A stretch of 64,000 nucleotides of DNA from positions 4,059,501-4,123,500 of the forward strand of contig NZ_CP014327.1 in assembly GCF_000812665.2 (NCBI RefSeq), read 5' to 3'. Numbering within the stretch: the stretch's first letter is position 1; each line of letters starts with the position of its first letter. This DNA is from Falsihalocynthiibacter arcticus. GTDB lineage: Bacteria > Pseudomonadota > Alphaproteobacteria > Rhodobacterales > Rhodobacteraceae. A model generated the notes under the pieces. That model worked only from the letters and a program-made list of their open reading frames with translations, ran no database searches and had not been told where the DNA came from. Made by a program: the position numbers and the translations under genes. Below, piece by piece: positions 9,928-20,482 of the stretch.

Positions 9928-11766
9928 TTATGAATTAAGGACAAAATGACCTTTTGAGACTTCAGCATAGGTCGAAGGCTCTGGCTGATAATCCTTCGGG
10001 AAAATGGGCGAAGGAATGGGCTTAAAGGAGACATCTGAACTGATTTTTCTACGCCGTGGATCCGCCACAGGCACCGCAGACATAAGGGACTGCGTATAGC
10101 TGTGTTGTGGGTTTTGAAACACTTCTTGGCGCGGTCCAATCTCGACAATACGCCCCAAATACATGACGGCCGTGTTATGGCTAACACGCTCGACAACGGC
10201 CATATCGTGGCTGATGAATAGCATCGCGATGCCGAGGTCGGCTTGCAATTCCATCAACAGATTGAGGACTTGCGCCTGCACCGACACGTCCAACGCGGAC
10301 ACAGCCTCGTCTGCGATCACAAGCTTTGGGTTCAACGCGAGGGCACGCGCGATGGCGATGCGTTGGCGCTGGCCCCCAGAAAGCTCATGCGGGAACCGTT
10401 TTAGGAAGCTGCGCGGCAATTCCACACGATCAAACAGGCTCGCGACACGGTCGGTCAACTCACTCCCTGATGCGAGGTTAAAATTGCGCATCGGCTCGGC
10501 GACCTGATCAATCAAGCGCACCTGTGGATTGAGGGAGGCAAACGGGTCTTGGAACACCATCTGCATATCCCGACGGGCCTTACGCAAATCCTTGGTGTTG
10601 AGGCCAAGAATATCGACGCCGTCCAAATCCACTTCGCCACTCAAAGGTTCCACCAGTCGTAAAATCGAGCGGCCACAGGAAGATTTTCCACACCCACTCT
10701 CACCAACAAGCGAAAGCGTTTCACCCGGATTGAGGGTGAACGAAACATCTTCAACCGCGTGCACATTGGCCACGGTGCGGCGCATCAAACCCTTCTTGAC
10801 GGGGAAACGCGTGGTGAGGTTATTGACGGTCAAGAGCGGTTTGACGTCCTTTGGGGCCGCAGCATGTTTTGCTTTTGCCTTGGCAACAACGGCGGCATAT
10901 TTATCTTCGTCGCCCATAATGCGCATTGGCTCAGGGGCGGGTTTTCCATCCATTTCACCCAGCCTTGGCACGGCGGCCAAGAGGGCTTTGGTGTAATCAT
11001 GCTTTGGGGCTTCGAAGATTTGCTCGACGGTGCCCTCTTCCATCATGTTTCCACGATACATGACAATCACACGGTCCGCCATTTGCGCGACGACGGCCAT
11101 GTCATGGGTGATGAACAAAACCGCAGTTCCGTGCTCGCGCTTTAGGCGATCAATCAGCGCCAAAATCTCGGCTTGAATGGTCACATCGAGCGCGGTCGTC
11201 GGCTCATCACAGATAAGCAAGCGCGGCTCGCAGGCCATCGCCATCGCAATGACAACCCGTTGCCGCATGCCGCCAGAAAGCTCGTGCGGGTATTGATCCA
11301 AGCGGTTTTCAGGCTCCGGAATGCGCACATCTCGCAGCAATTCGATGGCGCGCGTACGGGCTTGGGACTTGGACATTTTCTTGTGAAGAATCAGCCCTTC
11401 CGTCAACTGGCGTCCGACAGTAAAGACCGGATTGAGGGAGGTCATCGGTTCTTGGAAAATCATCCCAATTTCGTTCCCGCGAATACTGCGCATATCGTTA
11501 GCATCAATAGACGCGAGATCGATTTTACCCTTGGCCCCGCGATCAAAAACCATCGAGCCGCCGGCGATATCGCCACCGCCAAATTCAACCAATCGCATGA
11601 TCGAAAGAGACGAAACTGATTTACCCGATCCCGATTCGCCCACCACACAGAGGGTCTCTCCGGGGCTGATCGAGAAGGAAATATCCTCGACCCCAATCAC
11701 GATTCCGCTATTGGTTTCAAACTCTACGCGAAGGTTCTTAATGTCGATTAAGGGCTGATCCAGCAT
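9928..11766 (-). CDS. Dipeptide/oligopeptide ABC transporter, fused two-domain ATP-binding protein
   Basis: About 612 residues contain two complete nucleotide-binding domains in tandem, as in GsiA/YejF and equivalent to a DppD-DppF fusion. Domain one has Walker A GESGSGKS, signature LSGGMRQRV and Walker [13 protein letters not shown]. Domain two has [17 protein letters not shown] and [12 protein letters not shown]. Each ends with an oligopeptide-type C-terminal extension. I place the start at 11766 ([16 protein letters not shown]); the longer frame upstream does not resemble the family. It powers peptide uptake by the permeases encoded divergently at 13956-15879, with the binding protein at 12152. 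argE and another deacylase follow on the same strand. Confidence 0.93.
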   Translation of the reverse strand: MLDQPLIDIKNLRVEFETNSGIVIGVEDISFSISPGETLCVVGESGSGKSVSSLSIMRLVEFGGGDIAGGSMVFDRGAKGKIDLASIDANDMRSIRGNEIGMIFQEPMTSLNPVFTVGRQLTEGLILHKKMSKSQARTRAIELLRDVRIPEPENRLDQYPHELSGGMRQRVVIAMAMACEPRLLICDEPTTALDVTIQAEILALIDRLKREHGTAVLFITHDMAVVAQMADRVIVMYRGNMMEEGTVEQIFEAPKHDYTKALLAAVPRLGEMDGKPAPEPMRIMGDEDKYAAVVAKAKAKHAAAPKDVKPLLTVNNLTTRFPVKKGLMRRTVANVHAVEDVSFTLNPGETLSLVGESGCGKSSCGRSILRLVEPLSGEVDLDGVDILGLNTKDLRKARRDMQMVFQDPFASLNPQVRLIDQVAEPMRNFNLASGSELTDRVASLFDRVELPRSFLKRFPHELSGGQRQRIAIARALALNPKLVIADEAVSALDVSVQAQVLNLLMELQADLGIAMLFISHDMAVVERVSHNTAVMYLGRIVEIGPRQEVFQNPQHSYTQSLMSAVPVADPRRRKISSDVSFKPIPSPIFPKDYQPEPSTYAEVSKGHFVLNS

Positions 11767-12151
11767 GGCTTTGCTTTTCTTTGTTTTTGATGCCCCCAAC
11801 GCTAATCTTCGCGTGGGAGCAAAGTCAAACCCCTTTCCGTTTAGAAAGTTTTCGGCGAATAAACCTGCAACAATGCCCGAAAACTGACCATAAAAACCAA
11901 AATTTGTGCGTATCGCCGACTGATTTCGGCAAATAGAGCGTAACCCCACGCACATTCAAAGGTTTTATGATATCGAATACTTGCAATTTTTCGCAAACTA
12001 ACCTGAACTGCACTGGTAGCGGACCAATAATTGGAGTGAGTCGTTAGTATCGTATGAAACGAAATGATCTTGCCGATTGAAAAACGTAAACAGGAAAACG
12101 CTGAGATAAACTTGGCAAACTGTGGTCCAAACATCCAACAAGGAGAGAAGT
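11767..12151. other. Divergent promoter region of the peptide transport locus
   Basis: This 385-base AT-rich spacer lies between the ATPase gene (minus) and the binding-protein gene (plus) and should hold both promoters. The clearest element is the Shine-Dalgarno AAGGAGAG before 12152. A short inverted repeat GCCGA-N6-TCGGC lies near 11920-11935. I see no coding sequence or RNA gene that I can support. Confidence 0.5.
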
Positions 12152-13846
12152 ATGAAATTTAAAACAGCCCTAATGGGCGCTGCTGCTGCTTTTGCACTGG
12201 CGCCAATGGCCCATGCCGAACGTGGCGCAGACGGCCATGTGAACATCATTTATTGGCAGGCGCCGTCGCTGATGAACCCCTATCTTTCCGGCGGGACAAA
12301 AGACCTTGAAGCTGGCAGCTTGGTTATTGAACCGCTCGCCCGCTACAACCAAGATGGCACCATTGTTCCTTTTCTCGTCGAAAGCGTTCCAACGGTTGAA
12401 AACGGTGGCGTTTCCGAAGATTTGACAACCATCACTTGGAAATTGAAGTCCGGCCTTTTGTGGTCCGACGGCACCCCTCTCACCTCAGAGGACGTTAGAT
12501 TCACTTGGGAATATTGCACAACGGAAGGTGGCGGTTGCTCCCAGTCCGAGAAATACAATGACGTCGTTTCGGTCGATACACCCGACGATCTGACCGTTGT
12601 GGTGACGTTTGGCATTTCCAAGCCGTTCCCCTACGGACCCTTTGTAGGTGCGCAGGCACCGATCATTCAAAAAGCACAATTCGCAGATTGCTTGGGCGCA
12701 AAAGCTCCTGAATGCACAGACGCGAACTTTAGCCCTATCGGCACTGGCCCCTTCATGGTCACCGAATTCCGCCCAAATGACGTTGTGTCCTTGGTCGCGA
12801 ACCCGAATTACCGTGACCCAGCCAAACCAGCGTTTGCAACGGCAACGTTGAAAGGTGGCGGCGACGCAACAGCTGCGGGTCGTGCGGTATTGGAAACAGG
12901 CGAATTTGACTACGCTTGGAACCTTCAGTTGGCTCCAGAAGTTCTCGAAGCGATGGAAGCCAAGGGCAAAGGCGAAATCATTTCCGGCTTCGGCACATTG
13001 GTTGAACGCATCATGGTCAACCAAACCGACGTTAACCCTGACCTCGGCGATGAGCGCGGCACGATTGCGCATCCACACCCTTTCCTTACAGACATCAACG
13101 TTCGTAAAGCGCTTTCCATGGCGATCGACCGTGCGTTGCTGACTGAAATCGGCTATGGCGCGGCTGGACGTCCTACATGTAACGTTCTGCCTGCTCCTGC
13201 GATCTATGCTTCGACTGCAAACGATGCTTGCCTCGTGCAAGATATCGCTGGCGCGAATGAGCTTTTAGAAAGCAACGGTTGGGTTAAAGGCGCAGATGGT
13301 GTTCGTGCGAAAGACGGCGTTCGTCTTTCTATGCTGTACCAATCATCCACAAACGCTGTTCGTCAGGATTTCCAAGCGCTGATCAAACAGTGGTGGAATG
13401 AAATCGGTGTTGAATCCGAGTTGCGCAACATCGACTCTTCCGTGTTCTTTGGTGGTGACCCCGGTTCGCCCGATACCTTCCAGAAGTTCTTTGCGGACGT
13501 TGAAATGTACGCCAACAACTTTGACGGCACAGATCCAGAAAGCTACATGGCGAACTGGGAATGTAAGCAAGCTCCTCAACCAGAAAACCAATGGCAGGGC
13601 AACAACATGCCACGCTTCTGTTCTGAAGAGTACGACGCCCTCGTTGCCAAAATGGCCACAACAGGCGACATCAATGACCGTGCGGAAATGGCAAAAGCTA
13701 TGAACGACATGCTCATGCAAGAATACGTCATCATCCCGCTCGTGGATCGTGGCCGTGTTTCTGCGCACTCCAATACTCTTGGCGGTGTGATCCTGAACAC
13801 ATGGGACAGCGAGCTGTGGAATGCAGCCGACTGGTATCGCATGTAA
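12152..13846 (+). CDS. Peptide ABC transporter substrate-binding protein (family 5)
   Basis: The mature protein is a periplasmic binding protein of the SBP_bac_5 (DppA/OppA) family. The start at 12152 gives MKFKTALMGAAAAFALAPMAHA, a signal peptide with an AHA cleavage site; the upstream in-frame ATG at 12122 lacks a signal-peptide shape. Typical segments follow: WKLKSGLLWSDGTPLTSEDV (about 110-130), GTGPFMVTEF, NVRKALSMAIDRALL and a C-terminal domain ending in WYRM. At 564 residues the length is normal. It captures peptides or a related ligand in the periplasm for the permeases encoded downstream. A strong hairpin follows the gene, which should leave the binding protein more abundant than the permeases. 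Confidence 0.94.
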   Translation: MKFKTALMGAAAAFALAPMAHAERGADGHVNIIYWQAPSLMNPYLSGGTKDLEAGSLVIEPLARYNQDGTIVPFLVESVPTVENGGVSEDLTTITWKLKSGLLWSDGTPLTSEDVRFTWEYCTTEGGGCSQSEKYNDVVSVDTPDDLTVVVTFGISKPFPYGPFVGAQAPIIQKAQFADCLGAKAPECTDANFSPIGTGPFMVTEFRPNDVVSLVANPNYRDPAKPAFATATLKGGGDATAAGRAVLETGEFDYAWNLQLAPEVLEAMEAKGKGEIISGFGTLVERIMVNQTDVNPDLGDERGTIAHPHPFLTDINVRKALSMAIDRALLTEIGYGAAGRPTCNVLPAPAIYASTANDACLVQDIAGANELLESNGWVKGADGVRAKDGVRLSMLYQSSTNAVRQDFQALIKQWWNEIGVESELRNIDSSVFFGGDPGSPDTFQKFFADVEMYANNFDGTDPESYMANWECKQAPQPENQWQGNNMPRFCSEEYDALVAKMATTGDINDRAEMAKAMNDMLMQEYVIIPLVDRGRVSAHSNTLGGVILNTWDSELWNAADWYRM

Positions 13847-13857
13847 TCTATGAAATT

Positions 13858-13887
13858 GGGCGCTCCCTGCAATGGGAGCGCCCTTTC
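13858..13887 (+). terminator. Hairpin between binding-protein and permease genes (terminator/attenuator)
   Basis: GGGCGCTCCC and GGGAGCGCCC form a 10-bp perfect stem with a 6-base loop, followed by TTTCTT. Partial termination here would give more binding protein than permease. Confidence 0.82.
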
Positions 13888-13955
13888 TTCATAGGCCCTT
13901 TCCTTGGGTAAATTCATAAAGATAGAGCCGACCAACTCGGCCTAGGACTTTCCGT

Positions 13956-14963
13956 ATGCTGACATTCACTATTCGCAGGCTCTTGATTGCGATCCCAACA
14001 ACGATCCTCATTTCGTTGGTGATCTTCCTCCTGCTTGAACTCGCGCCAGGCGATCCAATGGCCTCCGTGCCACTGACGGTCCCTCCAGAAGTCAAAGCGC
14101 AAATGCGCGAAGCCCTTGGACTGGGTCAACCGATCCCCATCCGTTTCGTGAAATGGCTTTATCAATTCTATGTCGTAGAGCCGATCTATATTTTTGACGC
14201 CATGTTTGGCACCCATTTTTCCCAAGACATGCCGCGTATCATTAGCTGGCAGTGGCGCTCCTCGGTCATGGATGTAGTTGCGCAACGTATCCCGCAAACT
14301 CTTTGGGTTGTTGGGCTTTCCTATGTGGTAGGTACGCTGATCGCGCTGCCAATCGGGGTGATTTCAGCTTACAAGCAATACTCCATCTTTGATCAAATCG
14401 GGACGTTCATCTCTATGATCGGCTTTTCGGTGCCGACCTTCTTTACCGGCGTACTACTTATCGTGGTGTTTTCGGTCAAACTGCAATGGTTCCCATCGAT
14501 TTATGACACGACCCATGTGGTCAACAGTTGGTCCTCGTTCGTTTTCCAAGTGAAACAAATGATCATGCCGGTCTTTGTGCTCGCGCTCTATAATGCCGCG
14601 CAAATCAGCCGGTTCATGCGGGCGTCGATGCTCGACAATCTCAACCAAGACTATGTACGCACAGCGCGTGCCAAGGGATTGAGCGAGAAAACAGTGGTTT
14701 TGGTCCATGTCTTGCGCAACTCGATGATCCCTGTGGTGACCGTGATTGCGCTTGGGGTTCCGACGGTATTTTCGGGCGCGATCATCACTGAGCAAGTGTT
14801 TAAGGTAAACGGCCTTGGCCAGCTCCTGATTACAGCGATCCAAGCCAATGACCTCCCGACAGTTCAGACCCTCACCGTGATCTTTGCGATCCTTATCATT
14901 CTCTTTAACCTGATCGCGGATGTGCTCTATGGCATCCTCGACCCAAGGATCCGCTATGACTAA
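13956..14963 (+). CDS. Peptide ABC transporter permease, DppB type
   Basis: This inner-membrane permease of 335 residues has an N-terminal membrane helix (LLIAIPTTILISLVIFLLLEL), the APGDP loop characteristic of the DppB/OppB branch and a larger periplasmic segment to ~residue 110. Further helices follow, with the ABC-contact loop (RTARAKGLSEKTVVLVHVLRN; EAA-like) near residue 235. It ends with the family tail DPRIRYD. It forms the channel with the second permease and is energised by the fused ATPase encoded divergently. It overlaps the next gene by eight bases. Confidence 0.93.
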   Translation: MLTFTIRRLLIAIPTTILISLVIFLLLELAPGDPMASVPLTVPPEVKAQMREALGLGQPIPIRFVKWLYQFYVVEPIYIFDAMFGTHFSQDMPRIISWQWRSSVMDVVAQRIPQTLWVVGLSYVVGTLIALPIGVISAYKQYSIFDQIGTFISMIGFSVPTFFTGVLLIVVFSVKLQWFPSIYDTTHVVNSWSSFVFQVKQMIMPVFVLALYNAAQISRFMRASMLDNLNQDYVRTARAKGLSEKTVVLVHVLRNSMIPVVTVIALGVPTVFSGAIITEQVFKVNGLGQLLITAIQANDLPTVQTLTVIFAILIILFNLIADVLYGILDPRIRYD

Positions 14964-15879
14964 ACCTGCAGTTCATTCCCTCGATATCGTCGATTTGGAA
15001 GCTCCCCGCAGTCAGTGGTGGGACGTTTGGGATCAATTCAAAACACATAAAGGCGCGATGGCGGGGTTGGTTTTCTTTACCTTCATTGTGCTCTTTGTGC
15101 TCATCGGTCCGTGGCTCTGGACGATCGACCCGACCTACATCGATATCCGCGCCCGCAATCAAAGCCCGAGTTTCGGACATCCCTTTGGCACCGACCAACT
15201 CGGGCGCGATATGCTTGCGCGTATGATGGCGGGCGGCCAAGTGTCGATGGCTGTTGGACTGACGGCGATGGGTCTGTCGCTTGTTGTGGGAACGTTTGTC
15301 GGCGTTGTTTCGGGGTATTTTAAAAGCCTCGATGGCCTTCTGATGCGCTTCACGGACTTATTCCTTGCCCTGCCCTTGTTGCCGCTTCTCTTGGTAACCA
15401 TCATGCTGTTCAGAGACCCGCTAAGCCGCGTATTTGGTCCAGCGGGTGGTATCTTTGTGCTGATGGTGTTTGCCATTGGGATGACCAGTTGGATGCAAGC
15501 CGCGCGGATCGTGCGCGGCGATGTTTTGGCGCTCAAGGAGCGCGAGTTTGTACTGGCGGCTCATTCCATCGGCACGCCTCCGACAAAGATGATCGTACGT
15601 CACATCCTGCCCAACGTTATGTCACCTATTATGGTGTCGGCCACGCTAGGGATTGCCAATGCGATCATCACGGAAAGCGCGCTGTCGTTCCTTGGCCTTG
15701 GCTTTCCACCCGACTTCCCGACATGGGGGCGTTTGTTGTTTGACGGCGTTGATTACCTGCAGCAATATCCCGAACGCGTCATGTGGCCCGGTGTGGCGAT
15801 CTCGTTCACCGTTCTGGCCGTCAACTACATTGGCGACGGTTTACGCGATGCACTCGACCCACGCATTCGCGGACGTTAG
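14956..15879 (+). CDS. Peptide ABC transporter permease, DppC type
   Basis: The start at 14956 (MTKPAVHSLDIVDLEAPRSQ) is inside the end of the upstream permease gene; an earlier in-frame ATG at 14920 would extend it further into that gene and is less likely. The ~307-residue protein has an N-terminal helix after HKGAMAGLVFF, the DppC-type loop HPFGTDQLGRDMLARMMAG (about 75-93), and several membrane helices. The ABC-contact EAA loop is LAAHSIGTPPTKMIVRHILPN, and the C-terminus is DALDPRIRGR. It pairs with the DppB-type permease. A terminator hairpin follows directly, closing the plus-strand half of the locus. Confidence 0.93.
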   Translation: MTKPAVHSLDIVDLEAPRSQWWDVWDQFKTHKGAMAGLVFFTFIVLFVLIGPWLWTIDPTYIDIRARNQSPSFGHPFGTDQLGRDMLARMMAGGQVSMAVGLTAMGLSLVVGTFVGVVSGYFKSLDGLLMRFTDLFLALPLLPLLLVTIMLFRDPLSRVFGPAGGIFVLMVFAIGMTSWMQAARIVRGDVLALKEREFVLAAHSIGTPPTKMIVRHILPNVMSPIMVSATLGIANAIITESALSFLGLGFPPDFPTWGRLLFDGVDYLQQYPERVMWPGVAISFTVLAVNYIGDGLRDALDPRIRGR

Positions 15880-15884
15880 AATAC

Positions 15885-15919
15885 AAAAACAGCGCGCGGA
15901 TCACTCCACGCGCTGTTTT
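15885..15919. terminator. Intrinsic terminator after the permease genes
   Basis: AAAACAGCGCG pairs with CGCGCTGTTTT across a 12-base loop. The T run continues on the plus strand. A-rich sequence on the other side lets it also serve the convergent DUF3422 gene. Confidence 0.85.
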
Positions 15920-15938
15920 CATTTCAGAACGTCCTTCT

Positions 15939-17231
15939 TTAAAAATCGCTCGTGTGTCGTTTGGATATCCGCCCTTTTACTCGCCGAACACCCGCCCAAA
16001 CACAAAGCATAACAATCGGAACAAGCCCTGTCACAAGCCATGCCTTGTTCACCCCATAAGCTGCGGCAAACGGGGCAAGGACATACATCAACAGATTGAC
16101 CGTGTAATAGCTGACAGCAACGACCGAGAGCCCCTCGACGGTTTCTTGCAGGCGCAATTGAAGGTCGGCGCGTTTGTCCATGCTTTGCAGGATGGCTTGG
16201 TTCTGGGCGCTGCGCTCAACGTCTACGCGGGTGCGGAGCAAATCGCCCGCACGCAGGGCCCGATCCGACATGCTTTGCAACAAGCGCGAGGCCGCTTGGG
16301 TGGTACGCATCGCGGGATCAAATCGGCGCATCATGAACTCCGCAAGGGTTTGATGCCCCTTCAAACGCTCTTCGCGCAGGACCGAGATCCGCTGGGTGAC
16401 AATGGCTTCATAGGCGCGGGTCGCCCCGAACCGATAGCTCACATCTGCGGTTTCCTGCTCAAGGCGCGCCGCAAGGGGAAGCAACGCCGCCAAAGTCGCT
16501 TCGGGCGCGACCTCCAAGTCCGACATTTCCAGCACAAGTTGGGTCAGCTGGGCGTCCATTCCGCCCAAATCCCGCATCAACCGCTGGGCGCGCAAATACC
16601 CCAGTAGTGCTGCCGTCTTATAGGTTTCAACTTCGCAAATGCGCTGCATAATACGGCCAACCCGTTGCACCCCGACATTCGGGGCCACAAACAACGCAAA
16701 TCGTACATGCCCCGCGCTATCAATCCGAAAATCCGAAGCAATAACGGCCGACTGATCCACGACATAACTCACCGCGAGGCTCTCTGGCACAAACCAGTCT
16801 TTGAGGTCGCGGGTCAGGCTCTCAATCTCGGGAGTTTTTGCGACATGGATGAGCATCGATGTGATCCGCTCTCCGGGGGCCACGTCCAGCCAATCGGGTG
16901 GGAAAACATCAAATTCAACGGGATCGAAGGGACGGAGCGCCTCGCCTTCGGTGATGATCGTGTAGGTGACAAACTCGCTGTGGCTCTCCCACTTCAAGAA
17001 ATGTCGCCCGATCGCACCAAAATAATGCGTGGCGTCCGGTGCAGGATGCGCTGCACCGTGACGGTCCAACAGCATCAAAAGATGGGCGCGTTCTGCCGAC
17101 AGGTCGCGGTGCGGTGCGGGACCCGTCAGAAGCGCCAAAAAGGCCACTTGTGAGGGCGCTTGTATCGCTGGAAACGGGCGATCATGGAGCGCATTGGCGA
17201 GTTGATAGCGCTGTGAGTGGTCTTTCACCAT
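15939..17231 (-). CDS. DUF3422 family membrane-anchored protein
   Basis: This 430-residue protein matches the DUF3422 family. It has N-terminal LHDRPFPAI, then GRHFLKWESHSEFVTYT (about 73-90), a long helical middle and RLQETVEGLSVVAVSYYTVNL. Two hydrophobic helices near the C-terminus (MYVLAPFAAAYGV and AWLVTGLVPIVMLCVWAGV) probably anchor it in the inner membrane with the bulk in the cytoplasm. No enzymatic motif is visible and no function is established for the family. It stands alone between two terminators, so it forms its own transcription unit. Confidence 0.85.
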   Translation of the reverse strand: MVKDHSQRYQLANALHDRPFPAIQAPSQVAFLALLTGPAPHRDLSAERAHLLMLLDRHGAAHPAPDATHYFGAIGRHFLKWESHSEFVTYTIITEGEALRPFDPVEFDVFPPDWLDVAPGERITSMLIHVAKTPEIESLTRDLKDWFVPESLAVSYVVDQSAVIASDFRIDSAGHVRFALFVAPNVGVQRVGRIMQRICEVETYKTAALLGYLRAQRLMRDLGGMDAQLTQLVLEMSDLEVAPEATLAALLPLAARLEQETADVSYRFGATRAYEAIVTQRISVLREERLKGHQTLAEFMMRRFDPAMRTTQAASRLLQSMSDRALRAGDLLRTRVDVERSAQNQAILQSMDKRADLQLRLQETVEGLSVVAVSYYTVNLLMYVLAPFAAAYGVNKAWLVTGLVPIVMLCVWAGVRRVKGRISKRHTSDF

Positions 17232-17355
17232 GGACTGGGCCTTTTCCTGAGTTTTCGATTGAATAATGTACGATGGGCTTCACCGCAAGAAATAGCTGTA
17301 TGTTTTTCAACATGTTAGAAGTGTGCATTGGTATACAAGCCGCCCCAACGCAAAA

Positions 17356-17379
17356 CGCCCCGCAATTTCTTGCGGGGCG
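17356..17379 (-). terminator. Intrinsic terminator after pntB
   Basis: CGCCCCGCAA and TTGCGGGGCG form a perfect 10-bp stem with a 4-base loop. On the minus strand it is followed by TTTTGCG. It lies 24 bases past the pntB stop. Confidence 0.88.
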
Positions 17380-17403
17380 CTCTGTGGTTTTGTAAATGGC
17401 TGA

Positions 17404-18840
17404 CTAGCTGATTTTGGTCAGCAGCAGATCAAGAGAAGTCTTCGCATCCCCATAGAACATCCGTGTATTCTCTTTATAAAACAGCGGGTTCTCGATACCG
17501 GAATAGCCCGTACCTTGACCACGCTTAGACACAAACACTTGCTTGGCTTTCCAACATTCCAACACCGGCATACCGGCGATCGGGCTGTTTGGATCATCCT
17601 GTGCGGCGGGATTTACGATGTCGTTAGACCCAATCACGATGGCAACATCCGTCTTCGGAAAATCGCCGTTGATCTCGTCCATTTCCATCACGATGTCATA
17701 TGGCACGCGCGCTTCGGCCAGCAAAACGTTCATGTGCCCCGGAAGGCGACCCGCAACAGGGTGGATCGCAAAACGCACAGTCTTGCCCTTGGCCCGCAGA
17801 CGTTTGGTCAACTCGGACACTGATTGCTGTGCCTGAGCCACCGCCATGCCGTAGCCTGGAATGATGACAATGCTGTCCGCTTCATCAAGCGCTGCTGCAA
17901 CCCCGTCGGCGTCAATGGCGATTTGCTCGCCTTCGACCTCCATTTGAGGTCCACTTGTGCCGCCAAAGCCGCCCAAGATCACGCTGACAAAGCTGCGGTT
18001 CATCGCCTTACACATGATGTAGGAGAGGATCGCACCCGAGGAGCCAACCAAGGCCCCCACAACGATCAACAGATCATTGCTGAGGGAGAAACCAATCGCC
18101 GCAGCCGCCCAACCAGAGTAGCTGTTGAGCATGGAAACAACGACCGGCATATCCGCGCCACCGATGCCCATAATCAAGTGATAGCCGATGAAAAGCGCGG
18201 CCAGAGTCATCAAGAACAGTGGGAAGAACCCGCCAGTATTGAAGTACCAAACCAAGCAAATCAACGAAATACCCGCAGCCGTTGCATTAAGCGTATGGCC
18301 GCCCGGAAGTTTCGTTGCGACTGTACTTACCTTGCCCGCGAGCTTGCCATAGGCAACGACGGAACCTGTAAAGGTGATCGCACCAATAAAGATACCAAGG
18401 AACAACTCGACCCGCAGGATTGCGACTTCAACGCCTGTTTTATGCGCCAAAAGGCCCGCAAAACCATCCAGACCCTGCCGAGTTGCAGCATCCATACCCA
18501 TAACGCGGCCCAACTCGATATGCGCGGCAAAGCCGACAAACACAGCGGCCAAACCAACGAGCGAGTGCATCGCCGCCACAAGCTGTGGCATCTCGGTCAT
18601 CTGAACGCGTGTTGCGACCTGATAACCGATGGCACCGCCGCCCGCGATGAGCAGAATTGAGAGCCACCAGAGGCCAGCCCCTGGTCCAATCAGCGTCGCA
18701 AATACGGCCAAGGCCATCCCCACGATACCGTACCAAACTGCGCGTTTTGCACTTTCCTGCCCTGACAATCCGCCAAGCGACAAGATGAAAAGAACAGCCG
18801 ACACTACATAGGCTGCGGTTGTAAATCCGTAATCCATCAA
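17404..18840 (-). CDS. pntB: NAD(P) transhydrogenase subunit beta
   Basis: The protein has 478 residues. The N-terminal ~280 residues are a multi-helix membrane domain (domain II) that conducts protons. The C-terminal soluble domain III binds NADP(H), with the Rossmann-like motif [10 protein letters not shown] near residue 330, then [19 protein letters not shown] and [12 protein letters not shown]. With PntA it couples hydride transfer from NADH to NADP+ to proton entry, making NADPH. pntA ends ten bases upstream and the two are one operon, closed by the hairpin at 17356-17379. Confidence 0.97.
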   Translation of the reverse strand: MMDYGFTTAAYVVSAVLFILSLGGLSGQESAKRAVWYGIVGMALAVFATLIGPGAGLWWLSILLIAGGGAIGYQVATRVQMTEMPQLVAAMHSLVGLAAVFVGFAAHIELGRVMGMDAATRQGLDGFAGLLAHKTGVEVAILRVELFLGIFIGAITFTGSVVAYGKLAGKVSTVATKLPGGHTLNATAAGISLICLVWYFNTGGFFPLFLMTLAALFIGYHLIMGIGGADMPVVVSMLNSYSGWAAAAIGFSLSNDLLIVVGALVGSSGAILSYIMCKAMNRSFVSVILGGFGGTSGPQMEVEGEQIAIDADGVAAALDEADSIVIIPGYGMAVAQAQQSVSELTKRLRAKGKTVRFAIHPVAGRLPGHMNVLLAEARVPYDIVMEMDEINGDFPKTDVAIVIGSNDIVNPAAQDDPNSPIAGMPVLECWKAKQVFVSKRGQGTGYSGIENPLFYKENTRMFYGDAKTSLDLLLTKIS

Positions 18841-18850
18841 TCAGTCCCCC

Positions 18851-20425
18851 TTAAGATTTCTGGAACATGGCAAGCATGCGCCGAGTTACGAGGAAGCCAC
18901 CAAATATGTTGATCCCAGCCATAAAGACCGAGACAGCAGCAAGGAGGATCACAAGGAAGCTGCCCGATCCGATTTGCATCAAGGCCCCCAGAATGATGAT
19001 CGATGAAATCGCATTGGTCACCGCCATCAACGGCGTATGCAACGAGTGCGCGACGCCCCAAATGACCTGAAAGCCAACGAAAACCGCGAGCACAAACACG
19101 ATGAAGTGCTGCATGAAGCTCGCAGGAGCCACAAGGCCAATACCGAGCAAAACCGCTGCGCCAACCGCAAGCAAAGTCACTTGCTGTTTGGTTTGCGCCT
19201 TGAACGCCGCGACTTCCGCCGCGCGTTTTTCCTCAGGGGTAAGCTGTGGGGCCACCTCTTTGGGTTTCTGGGCTGCGATGGCCGCAATCTTGGGAGGTGG
19301 TGGTGGGAAGGTGATCTCTTTTTCAAAGGTCACGGTCGCGCCACGGATCACGTCATCTTCCATGTTGTGGTTGATCTTGCCGTCTTTTTCCGGTGTCAGA
19401 TCAGTCAACATGTGACGAATATTTGTGGAGTAGAGCGTGGAAGCTTGCGCGGCCATCCGGCTAGGGAAATCAGTATAACCGACTATGGTCACGCCATTTT
19501 TGGTTACGATTTTCTCGTCCGGCACGGTGAGCTTACAGTTGCCCCCCTTCTCGGCGGCAAGGTCGATGATCACAGAACCGGGCTTCATTGCGGCAACCAT
19601 GTCTTCGGTCCACAATTCAGGTGCTTCACGGTTCGGGATCAGCGCCGTGGTGATAACAATGTCCATCTCTGGAGCAAGTTCACGGAACTTAGCCAATTGT
19701 GCTTCGCGGAACTCAGGGGAGGAAACCGCAGCATAGCCACCTGTCGCCGCGCCATCCGCTTGGGCTTCCTCAAAGTCAAGGAACACAAATTGCGCACCCA
19801 TAGATTCGACTTGCTCGGCCACTTCGGGCCGCACATCAAACGCATAAGTAATCGCGCCAAGGCTTGTTGCCGTTCCGATGGCAGCCAATCCAGCAACCCC
19901 CGCGCCAACAACCAAAACCTTCGCTGGAGGCACTTTGCCCGCTGCGGTGATTTGACCCGTAAAGAAACGTCCAAAGTTGTTGCCAGCTTCGATAACAGCG
20001 CGGTAGCCCGCGATATTTGCCATAGACGACAACGCGTCCATTTTCTGGGCGCGACTAATGCGCGGCACCATTTCCATGGCAATCACATTTGCGCCTTGCG
20101 CCCGTGCCGCTTCCATTCCGTCCGCATTCGCGGCAGGATTAAAGAAGGAAATCAACGTTTGCCCTTGGGTCAATCGTTTGGTTTCCGCCGCACTGGGCTG
20201 ACGTACTTTGACGACAATGTCAGAAGCTTTCCAAAGCGCGGCTGCGCTCTTGAGAACTTCGACGCCCGCGTCTTTGTACAAGGCGTCGGCAAAGCCCGCT
20301 GCTTTACCAGCACCTGCTTCAATTGCGCACTCATACCCCAGTTTTTGCAACTGGAGAGCACTATCGGGTGTCATCGCAACGCGATTTTCGCCCTCAAAAG
20401 TCTCCTTCGGTGCTCCGATTTTCAC
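18851..20425 (-). CDS. pntA: NAD(P) transhydrogenase subunit alpha
   Basis: I choose the GTG at 20425, giving [20 protein letters not shown], which is the family N-terminus and has AAGGGGA at good spacing. An ATG seven codons upstream (20446) has poorer support. The ~524-residue protein has the NAD(H)-binding domain I (alanine-dehydrogenase-like; [17 protein letters not shown] near 170-190), a proline-rich linker ([14 protein letters not shown] near 385), and four C-terminal membrane helices. Fusion of the soluble and membrane parts in one chain is the E. coli arrangement rather than the split form of some alphaproteobacteria. It forms the transhydrogenase with pntB. Confidence 0.95.
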   Translation of the reverse strand: MKIGAPKETFEGENRVAMTPDSALQLQKLGYECAIEAGAGKAAGFADALYKDAGVEVLKSAAALWKASDIVVKVRQPSAAETKRLTQGQTLISFFNPAANADGMEAARAQGANVIAMEMVPRISRAQKMDALSSMANIAGYRAVIEAGNNFGRFFTGQITAAGKVPPAKVLVVGAGVAGLAAIGTATSLGAITYAFDVRPEVAEQVESMGAQFVFLDFEEAQADGAATGGYAAVSSPEFREAQLAKFRELAPEMDIVITTALIPNREAPELWTEDMVAAMKPGSVIIDLAAEKGGNCKLTVPDEKIVTKNGVTIVGYTDFPSRMAAQASTLYSTNIRHMLTDLTPEKDGKINHNMEDDVIRGATVTFEKEITFPPPPPKIAAIAAQKPKEVAPQLTPEEKRAAEVAAFKAQTKQQVTLLAVGAAVLLGIGLVAPASFMQHFIVFVLAVFVGFQVIWGVAHSLHTPLMAVTNAISSIIILGALMQIGSGSFLVILLAAVSVFMAGINIFGGFLVTRRMLAMFQKS

Positions 20426-20482
20426 AGCACATTTCCCCTTTTTCACATTCTTTGCCTGAAATTGAAACTTCTGGCGTTGTAT

